In this document: one piece after another, positions 8,194-17,278 of the stretch
Numbering within the stretch: the stretch's first letter is position 1
Layout of the letters: the number at the start of each line of letters is the position of its first letter
Notes under the pieces: generated by a model
What the model was told of the DNA's origin: nothing
What the model saw: only the letters and a program-made list of their open reading frames with translations
The model's database searches: none
NCBI RefSeq assembly: GCF_023101685.1
Contig: NZ_CP082164.1
Coordinates: forward strand, 744,001-808,000
From: Bradyrhizobium sp. 186
GTDB taxonomy: Bacteria > Pseudomonadota > Alphaproteobacteria > Rhizobiales > Xanthobacteraceae
Reading direction: 5' to 3'
Length of the DNA: 64,000 nucleotides
Translations under genes and position numbers: made by a program

Positions 8194-9063
8194 TTAGCAC
8201 GATCCAAAGGAGAGATCGCGGTTCCGCAATCTTCCTCGGCGGATAGCCCACCGTTCATGACTATAGCGCATGACACGATCGAGCGCCGCCCGCGAACCCA
8301 GCGTTTTCCCGGGCATGCAGGCGATGACAGCATTCCGGTCCTCGATGCCTTGCTCATCAACGATCCATGTCCGCAGTTCCTCACCGGCAAGCCGAGCGGC
8401 GATCCGGTCAGGCGTCGGATCAATGTCGTTTGACACCATCACGTTCATCACTATCCGGCCGCCCGGTGCCAAGCGCGAGCGGATTGCGTCGCAGGTCTCG
8501 GCATCGAACTCATCCGTAAACCGAAATCCCGGTCCACCGACGTCGACCGCAATGCCGTCGTAGTAGGTGCGATCATCGAGCACGAATTTCCGAAAGTCGG
8601 AGACAATGCAGGGCAATTCGTCCGGCAGGTCGAAAAACTTGTGTGCAAGTACGAAGCTGATCGGGTTGTTGTCGACGATGGTCAACCTCTTCCCAAGACG
8701 CGACAGTCTTGTCGCAAGATTTCCTCCGCCGCAGCCCAAAACGAGGATTTGTTCGGAGCACGACAGTAGTTCATCCATGAGCTTGACGTAGGTGAATACG
8801 CTTTCGCCATCGGGCGTTGCCTGGCTTTGCCTGACGCCTTCCTCGAAGTACACGCGTGTTCCGTCCCAGGAACACTCAACGATTTCGATCTGCCCGTTCC
8901 TGCCTTGATAACGTCCCAGCAATTTCACGGCAGACAACCACGGTAAGAGTTGAGCATTATAATACATGCACCAAACATCTATTATCATGTGATGCGCGGT
9001 ACGCCAATTGTTTCGGGAATTGCACATAATGTTTCCGTATCCTTGAGAGAAAATCGGGTGCAC
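8194..9063 (-). CDS. Spermidine-synthase-like class I methyltransferase-fold protein
   Basis: A protein of up to 289 residues with an S-adenosylmethionine-fold core: VLGCGGGNLATRLSRLG is motif I, LTIVDNNP carries the acidic residue that binds the nucleoside ribose, and YDGIAVDVGGPG the post-II aspartate. This pattern is typical of spermidine-synthase-like proteins that may transfer aminopropyl or methyl groups; the substrate is unknown. Start is uncertain: GTG at 9063, ATG at 9027 (AAGGA 12 bases upstream) or internal ATGs at 8988 and 8967 are all possible. Codon use is less GC-biased than that of the window's core genes, in keeping with an acquired gene. It lies divergently from an XRE regulator. 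Confidence 0.7.
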   Translation of the reverse strand: MHPIFSQGYGNIMCNSRNNWRTAHHMIIDVWCMYYNAQLLPWLSAVKLLGRYQGRNGQIEIVECSWDGTRVYFEEGVRQSQATPDGESVFTYVKLMDELLSCSEQILVLGCGGGNLATRLSRLGKRLTIVDNNPISFVLAHKFFDLPDELPCIVSDFRKFVLDDRTYYDGIAVDVGGPGFRFTDEFDAETCDAIRSRLAPGGRIVMNVMVSNDIDPTPDRIAARLAGEELRTWIVDEQGIEDRNAVIACMPGKTLGSRAALDRVMRYSHERWAIRRGRLRNRDLSFGSC

Positions 9064-9198
9064 GGGCTCGACACCCTCGGTTCGTTCTAATGAATCAAAT
9101 TTTCAGTTGATATATTTTGCATCTAAACTGATGCTTGAAACAATAATTTGGATAGCATAGATGTATCGAATGCAAATCCCACTGGAGGCGGCCATTTC
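9064..9198. promoter_or_regulatory. AT-rich divergent promoter region with dyad
   Basis: This stretch is markedly AT-rich and separates the methyltransferase-like and XRE genes. ATCAA and TTGAT form an inverted repeat at 9094-9111 around ATTTTCAG. A TATATT box lies just after it. It is a plausible operator for the adjacent XRE regulator. Confidence 0.45.
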
Positions 9199-9519
9199 AT
9201 GATTACGGCCAACCAACTCAGGGCGGCCCGTGCGCTCCTGAATATAGATCAGCGGCAAACTGCCGATCTTGCAGATCTTTCAGTCCCTACCATCCAGCGC
9301 ATGGAAGCGAGCGACGGCGTTATCCGCGGGAACGTCGATTCTCTGATGAAGCTGGTTTCCGCGCTGGAGAATGCGGGGATCGAATTGATCAATCCGGGCG
9401 TTACGAGCTCAGCCGGTGGCCGCGGCGTTCGCCTCAGGGAACACGTTACAAAGCCAAAGATGAAGAACGTGAAGCAGTCCAAGCCCTCGCCGCGGCGGAC
9501 TTTGGAGCGGACTCGATAA
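9199..9519 (+). CDS. XRE-type helix-turn-helix regulator (paralogue 1)
   Basis: A 106-residue protein starting MITANQLRAARALLNIDQRQ, with a helix-turn-helix at about residues 5-60: LADLSVPTIQRMEAS is the recognition-helix segment. The C-terminal tail is basic (KPKMKNVKQSKPSPRR). The ATG at 9199 has a strong GGAGG site 10 bases upstream, so the in-frame start 51 bases earlier is not needed. It is about 60 percent identical by eye to the regulator at 17278-17598 over the first 80 residues, and both are 106 residues long. The two flank the hydrogenase-related operon, so they may cross-regulate it. Confidence 0.85.
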   Translation: MITANQLRAARALLNIDQRQTADLADLSVPTIQRMEASDGVIRGNVDSLMKLVSALENAGIELINPGVTSSAGGRGVRLREHVTKPKMKNVKQSKPSPRRTLERTR

Positions 9520-10128
9520 ATAACGTGGTTCTCGAACAACGGATTTCCGGATCGAAGACGATGAAAAGCGCTCAAAGAAAATATTCTCGCAAGCGGACTT
9601 TGGCGCCCTAAGACGCTCAGACTGCATAATCAAAATCAATACGCGGCGCCGGTCGCGGCATGTGCGTTTGCTTCGAAACTGGCCACGCAGACGCTCATCA
9701 GCGCCGACCACAATATGGGCGCGGCAGCGCAGGGGCCGAGATGCCCGTTCAGCGCCACAAGGATGTCGGGAGGCAGCTACAGGGCAAACGACGCGCATCC
9801 GAGAGATGCAAGAAAGAGACAGATGGCGAGCATGCCGGCTGAACGATCCGGCTCGGAAGACGACATCGGGTGCGAAGCGTGGCGGATTCGCGTAGTCGTC
9901 AATGTAACATAGCGGTGCTTTGTCAGGCTCCCCTGCGGCGAACACCACGTAGATCAATGGCAGCAACGAGATCAATGAGACCACCGGGGTGCGACCGGAT
10001 ACGCTGGAATCATTATCCCGATATTGTACGAAAAGGGCCACCAACGGAGTGATCATAAGGACTATTGCGGCATGAACGCACCCCGCGATCAAGCCGGCTT
10101 GGAATAGCCGAAGTCGTCTGCAGAGCCC
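9520..10128. other. Gene-poor segment between the XRE gene and the hyf-like operon
   Basis: Six hundred bases without an intact gene. A possible broken membrane-protein gene occupies 9650-10092 on the minus strand (separate entry). The rest, 9520-9650, has no coding signal I can support. Confidence 0.5.
9650..10092 (-). pseudogene. Possible degraded small membrane protein
   Basis: On the minus strand directly after the hyfI-like gene, one frame reads a hydrophobic start (CVHAAIVLMITPLVALFVQY, then VVSLISLLPLIYVVFAAG). A second frame continues with MLAICLFLASLGCASFAL, a stop, and LPPDILVALNGHLGPCAAAP. Both look like pieces of one polytopic protein joined by a frameshift at about 9840 and interrupted by a stop. 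I do not recognise the family. The position fits a seventh gene of the operon that has decayed, but random hydrophobic translation cannot be excluded. Confidence 0.3.
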
Positions 10129-10662
10129 TCAAGCGGAAGTGGCGCTTTTTGCCGTTCGATCGAGCAGGGAAAGAAGTCCCTGCAAAATCGTAACGGGCGG
10201 TGGCGGACAGCCCGGAATATGAAGATCGACGGGAACGATTTGCGAGACCCCTCCGACCACCGCGTAGCTGCCGGCAAAACACCCGCCATCTCGTGCGCAG
10301 TCTCCGAGGGCAATGACCCATTTCGGGTCCGGGGTCGCATGATAGGTTCGCTCCAGTGCATCGCGCATGTTTTTGGTCACGGGCCCCGTGACCAAGAGAA
10401 CGTCGGCGTGGCGTGGCGAGGCGACGAAGCGGATACCAAAACGTTCGACATCGTAATAGGCATTGCTCAGCGCATGGATCTCCAGCTCGCAACCATTGCA
10501 TGACCCGGCATCGATTTCGCGAATCGAGAGGCTTCTACCGAGCCGTCGCCGTGCGGCACGCTGCAAGGCCGTGGCGAGTTCTTCGACGGCGGCCTCGTCG
10601 AGCGCGGGAGCCTGCTCCGTGAGCGGGCCCCGGAACAAACTTTGAAAGAGAAGTTTGCGCAT
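10129..10662 (-). CDS. hyfI: NuoB/HyfI-like iron-sulfur subunit of a hydrogenase-related complex
   Basis: A 177-residue homologue of the small subunit shared by group 4 hydrogenases and complex I (NuoB). All four cysteines for the proximal [4Fe-4S] cluster are visible: GSCNGCELEIHA (CxxC at about 53-56), GDCARDGGCF and IPGCPPPP. ATG at 10662 sits eight bases after the hyfG-like stop with a GGAGAG site, so it is the last intact gene of the operon. In such complexes this subunit passes electrons between the large subunit and iron-sulfur partners. The normal additional ferredoxin-type subunits (HyfA, HyfH) are absent from this operon. The symbol is by homology only. Confidence 0.9.
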   Translation of the reverse strand: MRKLLFQSLFRGPLTEQAPALDEAAVEELATALQRAARRRLGRSLSIREIDAGSCNGCELEIHALSNAYYDVERFGIRFVASPRHADVLLVTGPVTKNMRDALERTYHATPDPKWVIALGDCARDGGCFAGSYAVVGGVSQIVPVDLHIPGCPPPPVTILQGLLSLLDRTAKSATSA

Positions 10663-10670
10663 CGTCTCTC

Positions 10671-12182
10671 CTACTGGTCCTGCCCGGAATAGGAACAGTT
10701 GAACGATTTGTTGCAGAGCGGGAAGTCGGCGACGATGTTGTTTTCGATGGCCGCTTCGAGCAGCGGCCATTGAAACCAGGATGGATCGCGAAGATGGCAG
10801 CGGTCGGTCCGGCCACCGTCGATCCGGAGCCAGACCAGGATGTCGCCCCTGAAACCTTCGACCAGCGCCATGCCCTCGCGTGGCCCCGCCACGGAGGCGA
10901 TCGGTACGCTCAGCGGGCCGCCGGGAAGCCGCTCCAGAACCTGATTTACCAAGGAAAGACTCTGCTCGACTTCCCGAATCCGGATCCAGATGCGGGCATT
11001 GACGTCACCCTCGTCGAGCACCGGCACCTCGAAACGCAGCTCGCCATACGGCGGATAGCCGGGAGCGCGACGGGCATCGAACGTCCTCCCGGACGCGCGA
11101 CCCACATAGCCTCCCGCACCGTATTGTTTTGCCAGCACCGCCGTGACGATGCCGGTGTCGACGGTACGATCCTGGAGCGAAGCGGTGTTGTCGTAGAGTT
11201 CGACCAAGACGGGAAAGCGAACATGGACATTATCGAGCGCCGCACGGATGCTTGCCTGCCCCTTTTCGTCGAGATCGCGAACCACCCCTCCGGGAACGAT
11301 GACGTCCCGCATCAGGCGGTGACCGAAGGCTGTGTTGGCTGCGCGGAGAATGTCCTCGCGCAGCACGTTGCAGTGGGCCTGCATCAAGCCGAACGACGCG
11401 TCGTTGCAGATCGCGCCGATGTCGCCGAGGTGATTTGCAAGCCGCTCAAGTTCGGCCAGCAGCACCCGCAGCCAGACCGCGCGATCTGGCACCTCCAATT
11501 GCAGGGCGGCCTCGGCGGCTTTCGAAAACGCATAGGCATAGGCGACGGTGCTATCGCCCGATACACGTCCGGCGAGTTGCGCGGCGCGCTCGATGCTGGC
11601 ACCTCGCATCAGCCCTTCGATACCCTTGTGGGTGTATCCCAGCCGCTGTTCCAGCCGGACCACGGTTTCGCCGCTGGCGGTGAACCGGAAATGTCCGGGT
11701 TCGATAATGCCGGCGTGCACCGGACCGACCGCAATCTGGTGCAGGCCATCGCCTTCCGCCGGCAGGAAGCGGTAGGGCGAAGTCGTCGCCAGCCCGTCGA
11801 TTCGATTTCCCAGCGGGGAGCGCACGCCCCAGCGGTTGTGATCGAGCCAGGGGCGGGTGTCGGGCAAGCCTTGCGCCGACAATCCGAACAGATCGCTGAC
11901 CGTGCGCTCCAGCCGAAGCGCCGGCGGATGGTATTTGCCGACGGAAGGGTAAACGAGATTGGGGCAATCCAGGCTGACGACCGCGATATCAGTCGTATCC
12001 CGGTCCATGATCGCCATGTGTACGGTCGAGGGTTCACCCCAGAGGCCAATGAGGGTCCAGCGCCCCTGTGCCAGTTCGCTCGCTGCAAATTGCCAGACGG
12101 CAGCATCGACCACGACGCGCGGCCATGGATGATGCTGCTGGATCTTGCGGCCTTCCAGCATCAGGTCAATCAGCGATGGCAT
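10671..12182 (-). CDS. hyfG: HyfG/HycE-like large subunit without the NiFe site
   Basis: A 503-residue fusion of NuoC-like (1 to about 110) and NuoD/hydrogenase-large-subunit-like (about 150-503) parts; LEQRLGYTHKGIEGLM matches HycE LEQRLGYVHKGTE. In group 4 hydrogenases the first nickel motif is RxCGxCxxxH, but here it reads RVSGDSTVAY (206-215), with both cysteines now serine and the histidine tyrosine. The C-terminal DPCxxC motif reads SFNCSYSGQDQ (493-503), keeping one cysteine, and the protein ends there. So it cannot carry the normal NiFe centre and should not make or oxidise hydrogen. This is the signature of energy-converting hydrogenase-related (Ehr) complexes. Spacing of 17 bases from the upstream gene puts it in the operon. 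Confidence 0.88.
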   Translation of the reverse strand: MPSLIDLMLEGRKIQQHHPWPRVVVDAAVWQFAASELAQGRWTLIGLWGEPSTVHMAIMDRDTTDIAVVSLDCPNLVYPSVGKYHPPALRLERTVSDLFGLSAQGLPDTRPWLDHNRWGVRSPLGNRIDGLATTSPYRFLPAEGDGLHQIAVGPVHAGIIEPGHFRFTASGETVVRLEQRLGYTHKGIEGLMRGASIERAAQLAGRVSGDSTVAYAYAFSKAAEAALQLEVPDRAVWLRVLLAELERLANHLGDIGAICNDASFGLMQAHCNVLREDILRAANTAFGHRLMRDVIVPGGVVRDLDEKGQASIRAALDNVHVRFPVLVELYDNTASLQDRTVDTGIVTAVLAKQYGAGGYVGRASGRTFDARRAPGYPPYGELRFEVPVLDEGDVNARIWIRIREVEQSLSLVNQVLERLPGGPLSVPIASVAGPREGMALVEGFRGDILVWLRIDGGRTDRCHLRDPSWFQWPLLEAAIENNIVADFPLCNKSFNCSYSGQDQ

Positions 12183-12199
12183 GTCGCGTTATTCCTTCG

Positions 12200-13651
12200 C
12201 TATCCAAGGAGACGAGCCACGTTCTGGAACCAGACGACGAGCGGCGCCGGCAGATAGATTCCCGCGCCCAGAACCAGTGAAAGATGCGCAAACATCGGCA
12301 GGTAGGAAGCTTCCGCCGACGCCGTGCTGCCGCGAGGCGCGCCGAAGGCGACGCTGGTCAGGCGCAACGTCAATGCGCCAAACGCCAGCAGAAGCCCGAA
12401 CACCAGCACGATCGCCAGCAGCGGCTGCCGCGCGAAGGTCGAACTCACGACGAGAAATTCGCTCATGAAGATGCCTAGCGGCGGCAGCCCGGCGATCGCG
12501 ACCACGCCCACTACGAAACCCCAGCCAAGCGCCGGGTGGGTGACCGTCAAACCGCGGATCCTGTTGATCCGCTGCGTGCCCTTGATCTGCGAGATATGGC
12601 CGACGGCGTAGAAGATCGCCGACTTGGTCAGGCTGTGCATCACCATGTGCAAGAGTCCGGCGAAATTAGCGAGCGGGCCGCCCATTCCGAACGCAAACAC
12701 GATGATGCCCATGTGTTCGATCGAGGAGTAGGCAAACAGCCGTTTGATGTCGCGACGGCGGTAGAGCATGAACGCCGCGAAAACCAGCGAGACGAGTCCC
12801 ATCGTCACCATCAGCGGCCCCGGGGCGATCGCGTTGGGATTGGCGGCGAGCATGATCTTGAAGCGTAGCAGCGCGTAGAGCGCGACGTTCAGGAGCAGGC
12901 CCGATAGCACGGCCGATATCGGGGTCGGACCTTCGGCGTGGGCATCGGGCAGCCAGGCGTGCAGCGGCGCAACACCAACCTTGGTTCCGTAGCCAAGAAA
13001 CAGGAATATGAAAGCGACATTGAGGAGGGCGGGATCGAAGTCGGCAGCGTGCTGCATCAACAGCGTCCAGACCATGCCGTCCTGACCTTCGCCGACGATC
13101 GGCCGTGCCGCCATATAGACGAGGATCGTGCCGAACAGGGCGAACGCAATTCCGACGCTGCCCAGGATAAAATATTTCCACGCCGCTTCTAGGGCGGCGT
13201 GCGTGCGATAGATACCGACCATCAGCACCGTAGTTAGCGTCGCGATTTCGACCGCGACCCACATCAGGCCGATATTGTTCGACACGAAAGCCAGATTCAT
13301 GCCGAACATCATGGTCTGGAACATGGCATGATAGAAACGCAGGTACACCGGCGTCAACCGGCCTGTCTCAAGTTCGTGCGCGATATAGCTCGCGCTGAAG
13401 ATGCTGGTCGTCGATCCGACGAAGGTGTTGAGCACGATGAAAACGATATTGAGATCGTCGATCAGCACGTATGGCCCAGGCTGCGGTCGGTTGATGACGA
13501 AGAGGGAAAGCGCCGATAGAAAGGTCGCGAGGCTTGCAATGACGTTCAGCCGCGCCGTCAGCCGGTAGCCGGGCAGGATCGCCAGCAGTGCCGCCGAGCC
13601 GATCGGAGTCAGCAGCACCGCCGTCACAGGATCGAAGGAGGGCAAGTTCAT
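12200..13651 (-). CDS. hyfF: HyfF-like proton-channel subunit
   Basis: A 483-residue, about 14-segment membrane protein of the NuoL/M/N-Mrp antiporter family. It has VALYALLRFKIM, the YRRRDIKRLFAYSSIEHMGII motif and HMVMHSLTKSAIFYAVGHI, the conserved lysine-histidine region of the proton channel, plus KVGVAPLHAWLPDAHAEGPTPISAVLSG. It most resembles hydrogenase-4 component F. Its ATG overlaps the hyfE-like stop as ATGA at 13651-13648, so translation is coupled. It should be one of two ion-pumping subunits of the complex (with the hyfB-like protein). Confidence 0.92.
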   Translation of the reverse strand: MNLPSFDPVTAVLLTPIGSAALLAILPGYRLTARLNVIASLATFLSALSLFVINRPQPGPYVLIDDLNIVFIVLNTFVGSTTSIFSASYIAHELETGRLTPVYLRFYHAMFQTMMFGMNLAFVSNNIGLMWVAVEIATLTTVLMVGIYRTHAALEAAWKYFILGSVGIAFALFGTILVYMAARPIVGEGQDGMVWTLLMQHAADFDPALLNVAFIFLFLGYGTKVGVAPLHAWLPDAHAEGPTPISAVLSGLLLNVALYALLRFKIMLAANPNAIAPGPLMVTMGLVSLVFAAFMLYRRRDIKRLFAYSSIEHMGIIVFAFGMGGPLANFAGLLHMVMHSLTKSAIFYAVGHISQIKGTQRINRIRGLTVTHPALGWGFVVGVVAIAGLPPLGIFMSEFLVVSSTFARQPLLAIVLVFGLLLAFGALTLRLTSVAFGAPRGSTASAEASYLPMFAHLSLVLGAGIYLPAPLVVWFQNVARLLG

Positions 13652-14316
13652 CGGCGCTCGCCCCGGTAGTCATCCAGGGTGGAAACGTCGACAGAATCGA
13701 AGCGTTCGCGGATTCGGAACAGGAAGATGCCGATGACGATGAAAGCGATCAGGATCGAGAACGCCACGCTGATCTCGACGACGAGCGGCATACCTTTGGC
13801 ACCGGTCGCCGCCAACACCAGTCCGTTCTCGAGCGACATGAATCCCACGACCTGACTGACGGCGTTGCGGCGCGTCACCATGACCAGAAGTCCGAGCAGT
13901 ACGACCGACAGGGCGAAGGCGAGATCTTCGCGCGCCAGCGGATCGGCCTCGGCGGTCACGCGCAGCATCAGGACCATGGAGAGCGCGACCAACGCCATCC
14001 CGGCCAGCATGGTCGGGCCAATACCCACGGCTGACTCGATGTCGCGATGAATGCCGAGCTGCTTGACGATGCGATGCAGTGCCACCGGAATGACGATCGC
14101 TTTGAACACAAGGGCTATGGCCGCCGTGATGTAGAGATGAGGCGCGTGCTGAACAAAGGCTTGCCAGGCGACGGAAAGCGCAAGCACGACGGCGTGGAGG
14201 GCAAAGACGTTGAGCAGCGAATAAAGCCGGTCCTGGTACAGCATCATGAAGCTGATCAGAACGAGACCGCCCGCGAGCGTATGCGAGATATCGAAGGCGA
14301 GGCTGTGCATCTGCAT
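13648..14316 (-). CDS. hyfE: HyfE-like membrane subunit (NuoK-related)
   Basis: A 222-residue hydrophobic protein with six to seven membrane spans, opening MQMHSLAFDISHTLAGGLVL. The later stretch RNAVSQVVGFMSLENGLVLAATG carries the buried glutamate typical of NuoK/HyfE subunits of ion-pumping complexes. Start ATG at 14316 shares one base with the hyfC-like stop (TGATG), and its stop overlaps the hyfF-like start by four bases. This tight overlap shows that the gene belongs to the same operon and assembles into the same complex. Confidence 0.9.
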   Translation of the reverse strand: MQMHSLAFDISHTLAGGLVLISFMMLYQDRLYSLLNVFALHAVVLALSVAWQAFVQHAPHLYITAAIALVFKAIVIPVALHRIVKQLGIHRDIESAVGIGPTMLAGMALVALSMVLMLRVTAEADPLAREDLAFALSVVLLGLLVMVTRRNAVSQVVGFMSLENGLVLAATGAKGMPLVVEISVAFSILIAFIVIGIFLFRIRERFDSVDVSTLDDYRGERR

Positions 14317-15272
14317 CAGAAACTCCTCGATACGAATAGGAGGAGGGTTCCGAGCAAGCCCAGCATGAGGGCGGCCCCGAGGAATTGCGGAATGCGGAAA
14401 ATTCTCATTTTGGCGGAGGCGGTCTCGAACAGTGCGAGCAGGAAGCCGGCGGCAGCGAGTTTGACGAGATAGGCGCCGGCGCCAACGGCGTATGCCAATG
14501 AACCGGTGCCAAACAGGGCGATCTTCCAGGGCAAGAACACGCAGGCGATCAGCGAGATGTAGAGCAGGAGCTTGAGAAACGCGCCGAATTCGATCATCGC
14601 GAGATGGCGGCCGGAATATTCGAGAACCATCGCCTCATGCACCATCGTGAGTTCCAGATGCGTGGCCGGGTTGTCGACCGGGATACGCGCGTTCTCGGCG
14701 AGCGCCACCATGATCAGTGCGATGACCGCCATTCCCAGTGACACCCGTAGTCCGACATAGGACGACGCCATGAAATTGGCCACCGTTGAAAGCTGGGTTG
14801 AGCCGGCAACAAGCGCCATGCAAAAGAAAATCAGCAGCATCGCAGGCTCCGCCAGTGCCGCGATCATGACTTCGCGGCTGGAGCCGATGCCGCCAAAACT
14901 GGTGCCGACGTCCATTCCCGCGAGCGCCAGAAAGAAGCGCGCGCTTCCGAGCAGAGCAACGATGGCGATCAGATCGGCGGTCCAGTTGAACAGCAGCCCT
15001 GTCGCAAAGGTCGGCACCAGGGCGGCGGCAACCCAGATCGCGGCAAAGGTCACATAGGGTGTCACGCGGAACAGCCACGAGGCGTTGTCGGCCAGCACCA
15101 CCTCCTTGCGGAGCAAGCGCAGGAGGTCGCGATACGGCTGAAAGACCGACGCGCCCTGCCGCAGCACCAACCGCGCCTTGATCTTGCGCACGAAGCCGGT
15201 CAGCAGCGGCGCGAGCACGAGCACCAGCAGCATCTGCACACCCTGCACCACGATGTCCGAGATCACGACCAT
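14316..15272 (-). CDS. hyfC: HyfC-like membrane subunit (NuoH-related)
   Basis: A 318-residue membrane protein of the NuoH/HycD/HyfC family. Conserved features are the cytoplasmic loop with RQGASVFQPYRDLLRLLRKE, then GTSFGGIGSSREVMIAALAEPAML and the acidic DNPATHLELTMVHEAMVLEYSG, which forms the connection to the peripheral arm. About eight membrane segments can be counted. The start overlaps the hyfB-like stop by 10 bases, so the genes are translated as a set. Confidence 0.92.
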   Translation of the reverse strand: MVVISDIVVQGVQMLLVLVLAPLLTGFVRKIKARLVLRQGASVFQPYRDLLRLLRKEVVLADNASWLFRVTPYVTFAAIWVAAALVPTFATGLLFNWTADLIAIVALLGSARFFLALAGMDVGTSFGGIGSSREVMIAALAEPAMLLIFFCMALVAGSTQLSTVANFMASSYVGLRVSLGMAVIALIMVALAENARIPVDNPATHLELTMVHEAMVLEYSGRHLAMIEFGAFLKLLLYISLIACVFLPWKIALFGTGSLAYAVGAGAYLVKLAAAGFLLALFETASAKMRIFRIPQFLGAALMLGLLGTLLLFVSRSF

Positions 15273-17278
15273 ATCGCGAGCACCAGGAGCAAGGTGACGA
15301 GGGTGGCAAACACGAGACTGAGATATCGCCGGATGGTCAGGAACTGGACGCGGTTGAGCCGATCGGCTGAAACGCTGACCGCGCCCGCGATTGGTTGATA
15401 CATTCCCTCCCAGACCAGATCATGCAGTTCGATCCGCAGCCGCGCCGGCCTGGTTTCTCCGGGTGCCGGCATGTCGACATGGTCGCGGGCGTGGAACACG
15501 AGTGTGCCGAAAACACGGCGGATCGGCTGTGCGAAGCTTCCGGCCGAATATTGGGCCGCAGGCGTCGGGTCGGAGAAACCGCAGCCCCAGGCGGGTCCCC
15601 GCCGCAGCGCATGCGAGGCGAAGCGATGGATAACGAAGACGGCCAAGGAAGCCGATATCGTGATGAATAGCATCACCAGCAATCCGTTGTACGAACTGCG
15701 GCTCTCCGCAATCGGCACGATTGAAAGCCAGGGTTCATTGGCCTGGATCGGCATGCGGCCACCGAGGATCTCGATCATGATCCGCGAAAGCGCATCGATC
15801 ACCAGTCCCGGCAGGATTCCGGCCAGTAAGCAGATGGCGGCGAGGACGAACATGGCAGTGAGCGAGTAACGGTCGACCTCGTGGGCGGTTTGCGCGGCCG
15901 TGCTGCGCGGTCGCCCGAGAAACGTCACGCCAAACATCTTGACGAAGCATGCCGCGGCCAACGCAGCCGCCAGCGCCAATAGCGCGCCGACAGCGGGTAC
16001 CGTGATCTTCAGCGCCCATTGCGGCAACTCCGGACTTTGCAGCACGGCCTGGAACATGAGCCATTCCGAAACGAAGCCGTTGAAGGGCGGCAATGCCGAG
16101 ATCGCGACGCAGCCAACGAGAACGACGAAGCTGGTGAGCGGCATGCGATGAATGAGACCACCCAGCCTGTCCATGTCCCGCTCGCCCGTCGAGGTCAGGA
16201 CCGCGCCGGCTCCGAAAAACAGCAGGCTCTTGAAAAAGGAATGATTGAGAACGTGAAACAGCGCCGCCGTGAAGGCCAACGCCGCCTCGAGCTTCAGCCC
16301 GTTGGCCTGGAAAGCCAGGGCGAGGCCGAGGCTGGCAAAGATGACCCCAACGTTTTCAATCGTACTATACGCGAGCAGGCGCTTCAGATCCTTTTCCATC
16401 ATGGCGTAGAGGATTCCCATGACGGCGGTGATGCCACCGAGGATCAGCACGATCACACTTGCCCACCAGATCGGTTGTCCCAGCAGGTCGAAGATGACGC
16501 GAATAAAGCCGTAGATCGCGACTTTGGTCATGACGCCGCTCATCAGCGCTGAAACGTGGCTTGGCGCGGCGGGATGTGCGAGCGGCAGCCACACATGCAA
16601 CGGCACAAGGCCGGCCTTTGAACCGGCTCCGAGCACCATCAGGATCAATACCAATGCCGCGGCGTACGGTGTGTGTTGGGCGGCGCGGATGGCCGCGAAT
16701 CCGTAGTCACCCGTCGGTCCCGCCAGCAGGCCGAAAGCCAGCAGCAATGCGAGCGTGCCGAAGCTTGCCATCACCAGGTAAACATAACCCGCCTTCGCGT
16801 TGCCCGGTTCACGATGGTGCGATATGACCAGCGCCCAGGAGGCGAGCGACATGAATTCCCAGCAAAGCAGATAGGAAAACGCGTCATCCGCCAGGACCAC
16901 AAGATTCATCCCGGCCAGAAAGGCAGGGAAGAAGGGAAGGACGCGGTGCGGCGCCGGATCGTGGTGGCCATAGCCAAGACCGTAAAGGCTGGCCGATGCG
17001 CCTCCCAGATTGACGACGACAAGGAAGAACGCCGCCAGCGCATCCAGGCGGAAATGGGCGCCAAGCCACGGCAGCCCGATCGGCAGGATCAGGTCGGAGA
17101 CATTCAGAACGTCACCGACCAGATAGCGAATCGACCCGAACAATGCGACCAGGGAAACAGCCATAGTGACGCTGTAAACGATTGCCGTGGAACTCTTTGC
17201 GCGGCTCAGAACGATCGCAAGCCCGGCGATCCCCAACAATCCCGCGGCACATGACATCTGCAAAACGACGGGAGCCAT
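15263..17278 (-). CDS. hyfB: HyfB-like antiporter/proton-channel subunit
   Basis: A 671-residue protein with an N-terminal antiporter-like domain of about 14 membrane segments and a C-terminal extension ending in further segments. Hallmarks: HVWLPLAHPAAPSHVSALMSGVMTKVAIYG, MMEKDLKRLLAYSTIENVG and HVLNHSFFKSLLFFGAGAV, which carries the lysine-rich proton pathway. The start is ATG at 17278, whose A is the last base of the upstream XRE gene's stop (TGATG), so the regulator and complex are co-translated. A TTG three bases earlier is also possible. It is the first structural gene of the operon. Confidence 0.92.
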   Translation of the reverse strand: MAPVVLQMSCAAGLLGIAGLAIVLSRAKSSTAIVYSVTMAVSLVALFGSIRYLVGDVLNVSDLILPIGLPWLGAHFRLDALAAFFLVVVNLGGASASLYGLGYGHHDPAPHRVLPFFPAFLAGMNLVVLADDAFSYLLCWEFMSLASWALVISHHREPGNAKAGYVYLVMASFGTLALLLAFGLLAGPTGDYGFAAIRAAQHTPYAAALVLILMVLGAGSKAGLVPLHVWLPLAHPAAPSHVSALMSGVMTKVAIYGFIRVIFDLLGQPIWWASVIVLILGGITAVMGILYAMMEKDLKRLLAYSTIENVGVIFASLGLALAFQANGLKLEAALAFTAALFHVLNHSFFKSLLFFGAGAVLTSTGERDMDRLGGLIHRMPLTSFVVLVGCVAISALPPFNGFVSEWLMFQAVLQSPELPQWALKITVPAVGALLALAAALAAACFVKMFGVTFLGRPRSTAAQTAHEVDRYSLTAMFVLAAICLLAGILPGLVIDALSRIMIEILGGRMPIQANEPWLSIVPIAESRSSYNGLLVMLFITISASLAVFVIHRFASHALRRGPAWGCGFSDPTPAAQYSAGSFAQPIRRVFGTLVFHARDHVDMPAPGETRPARLRIELHDLVWEGMYQPIAGAVSVSADRLNRVQFLTIRRYLSLVFATLVTLLLVLAIWS

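Noticed and set aside
7936..8433. 165-codon frame just after the tRNA terminator
   Set aside because: It overlaps the methyltransferase-like gene on the other strand and has low-complexity composition.
10770..12257. 495-codon frame opposite the hyfG-like gene
   Set aside because: Shadow; no domain-like pattern.
10671..17278. Reading the operon as a functional hydrogenase or formate hydrogenlyase
   Set aside because: The NiFe ligands are replaced, no maturation genes or formate dehydrogenase are present, and no HyfA/HyfH ferredoxin-type subunits are encoded.
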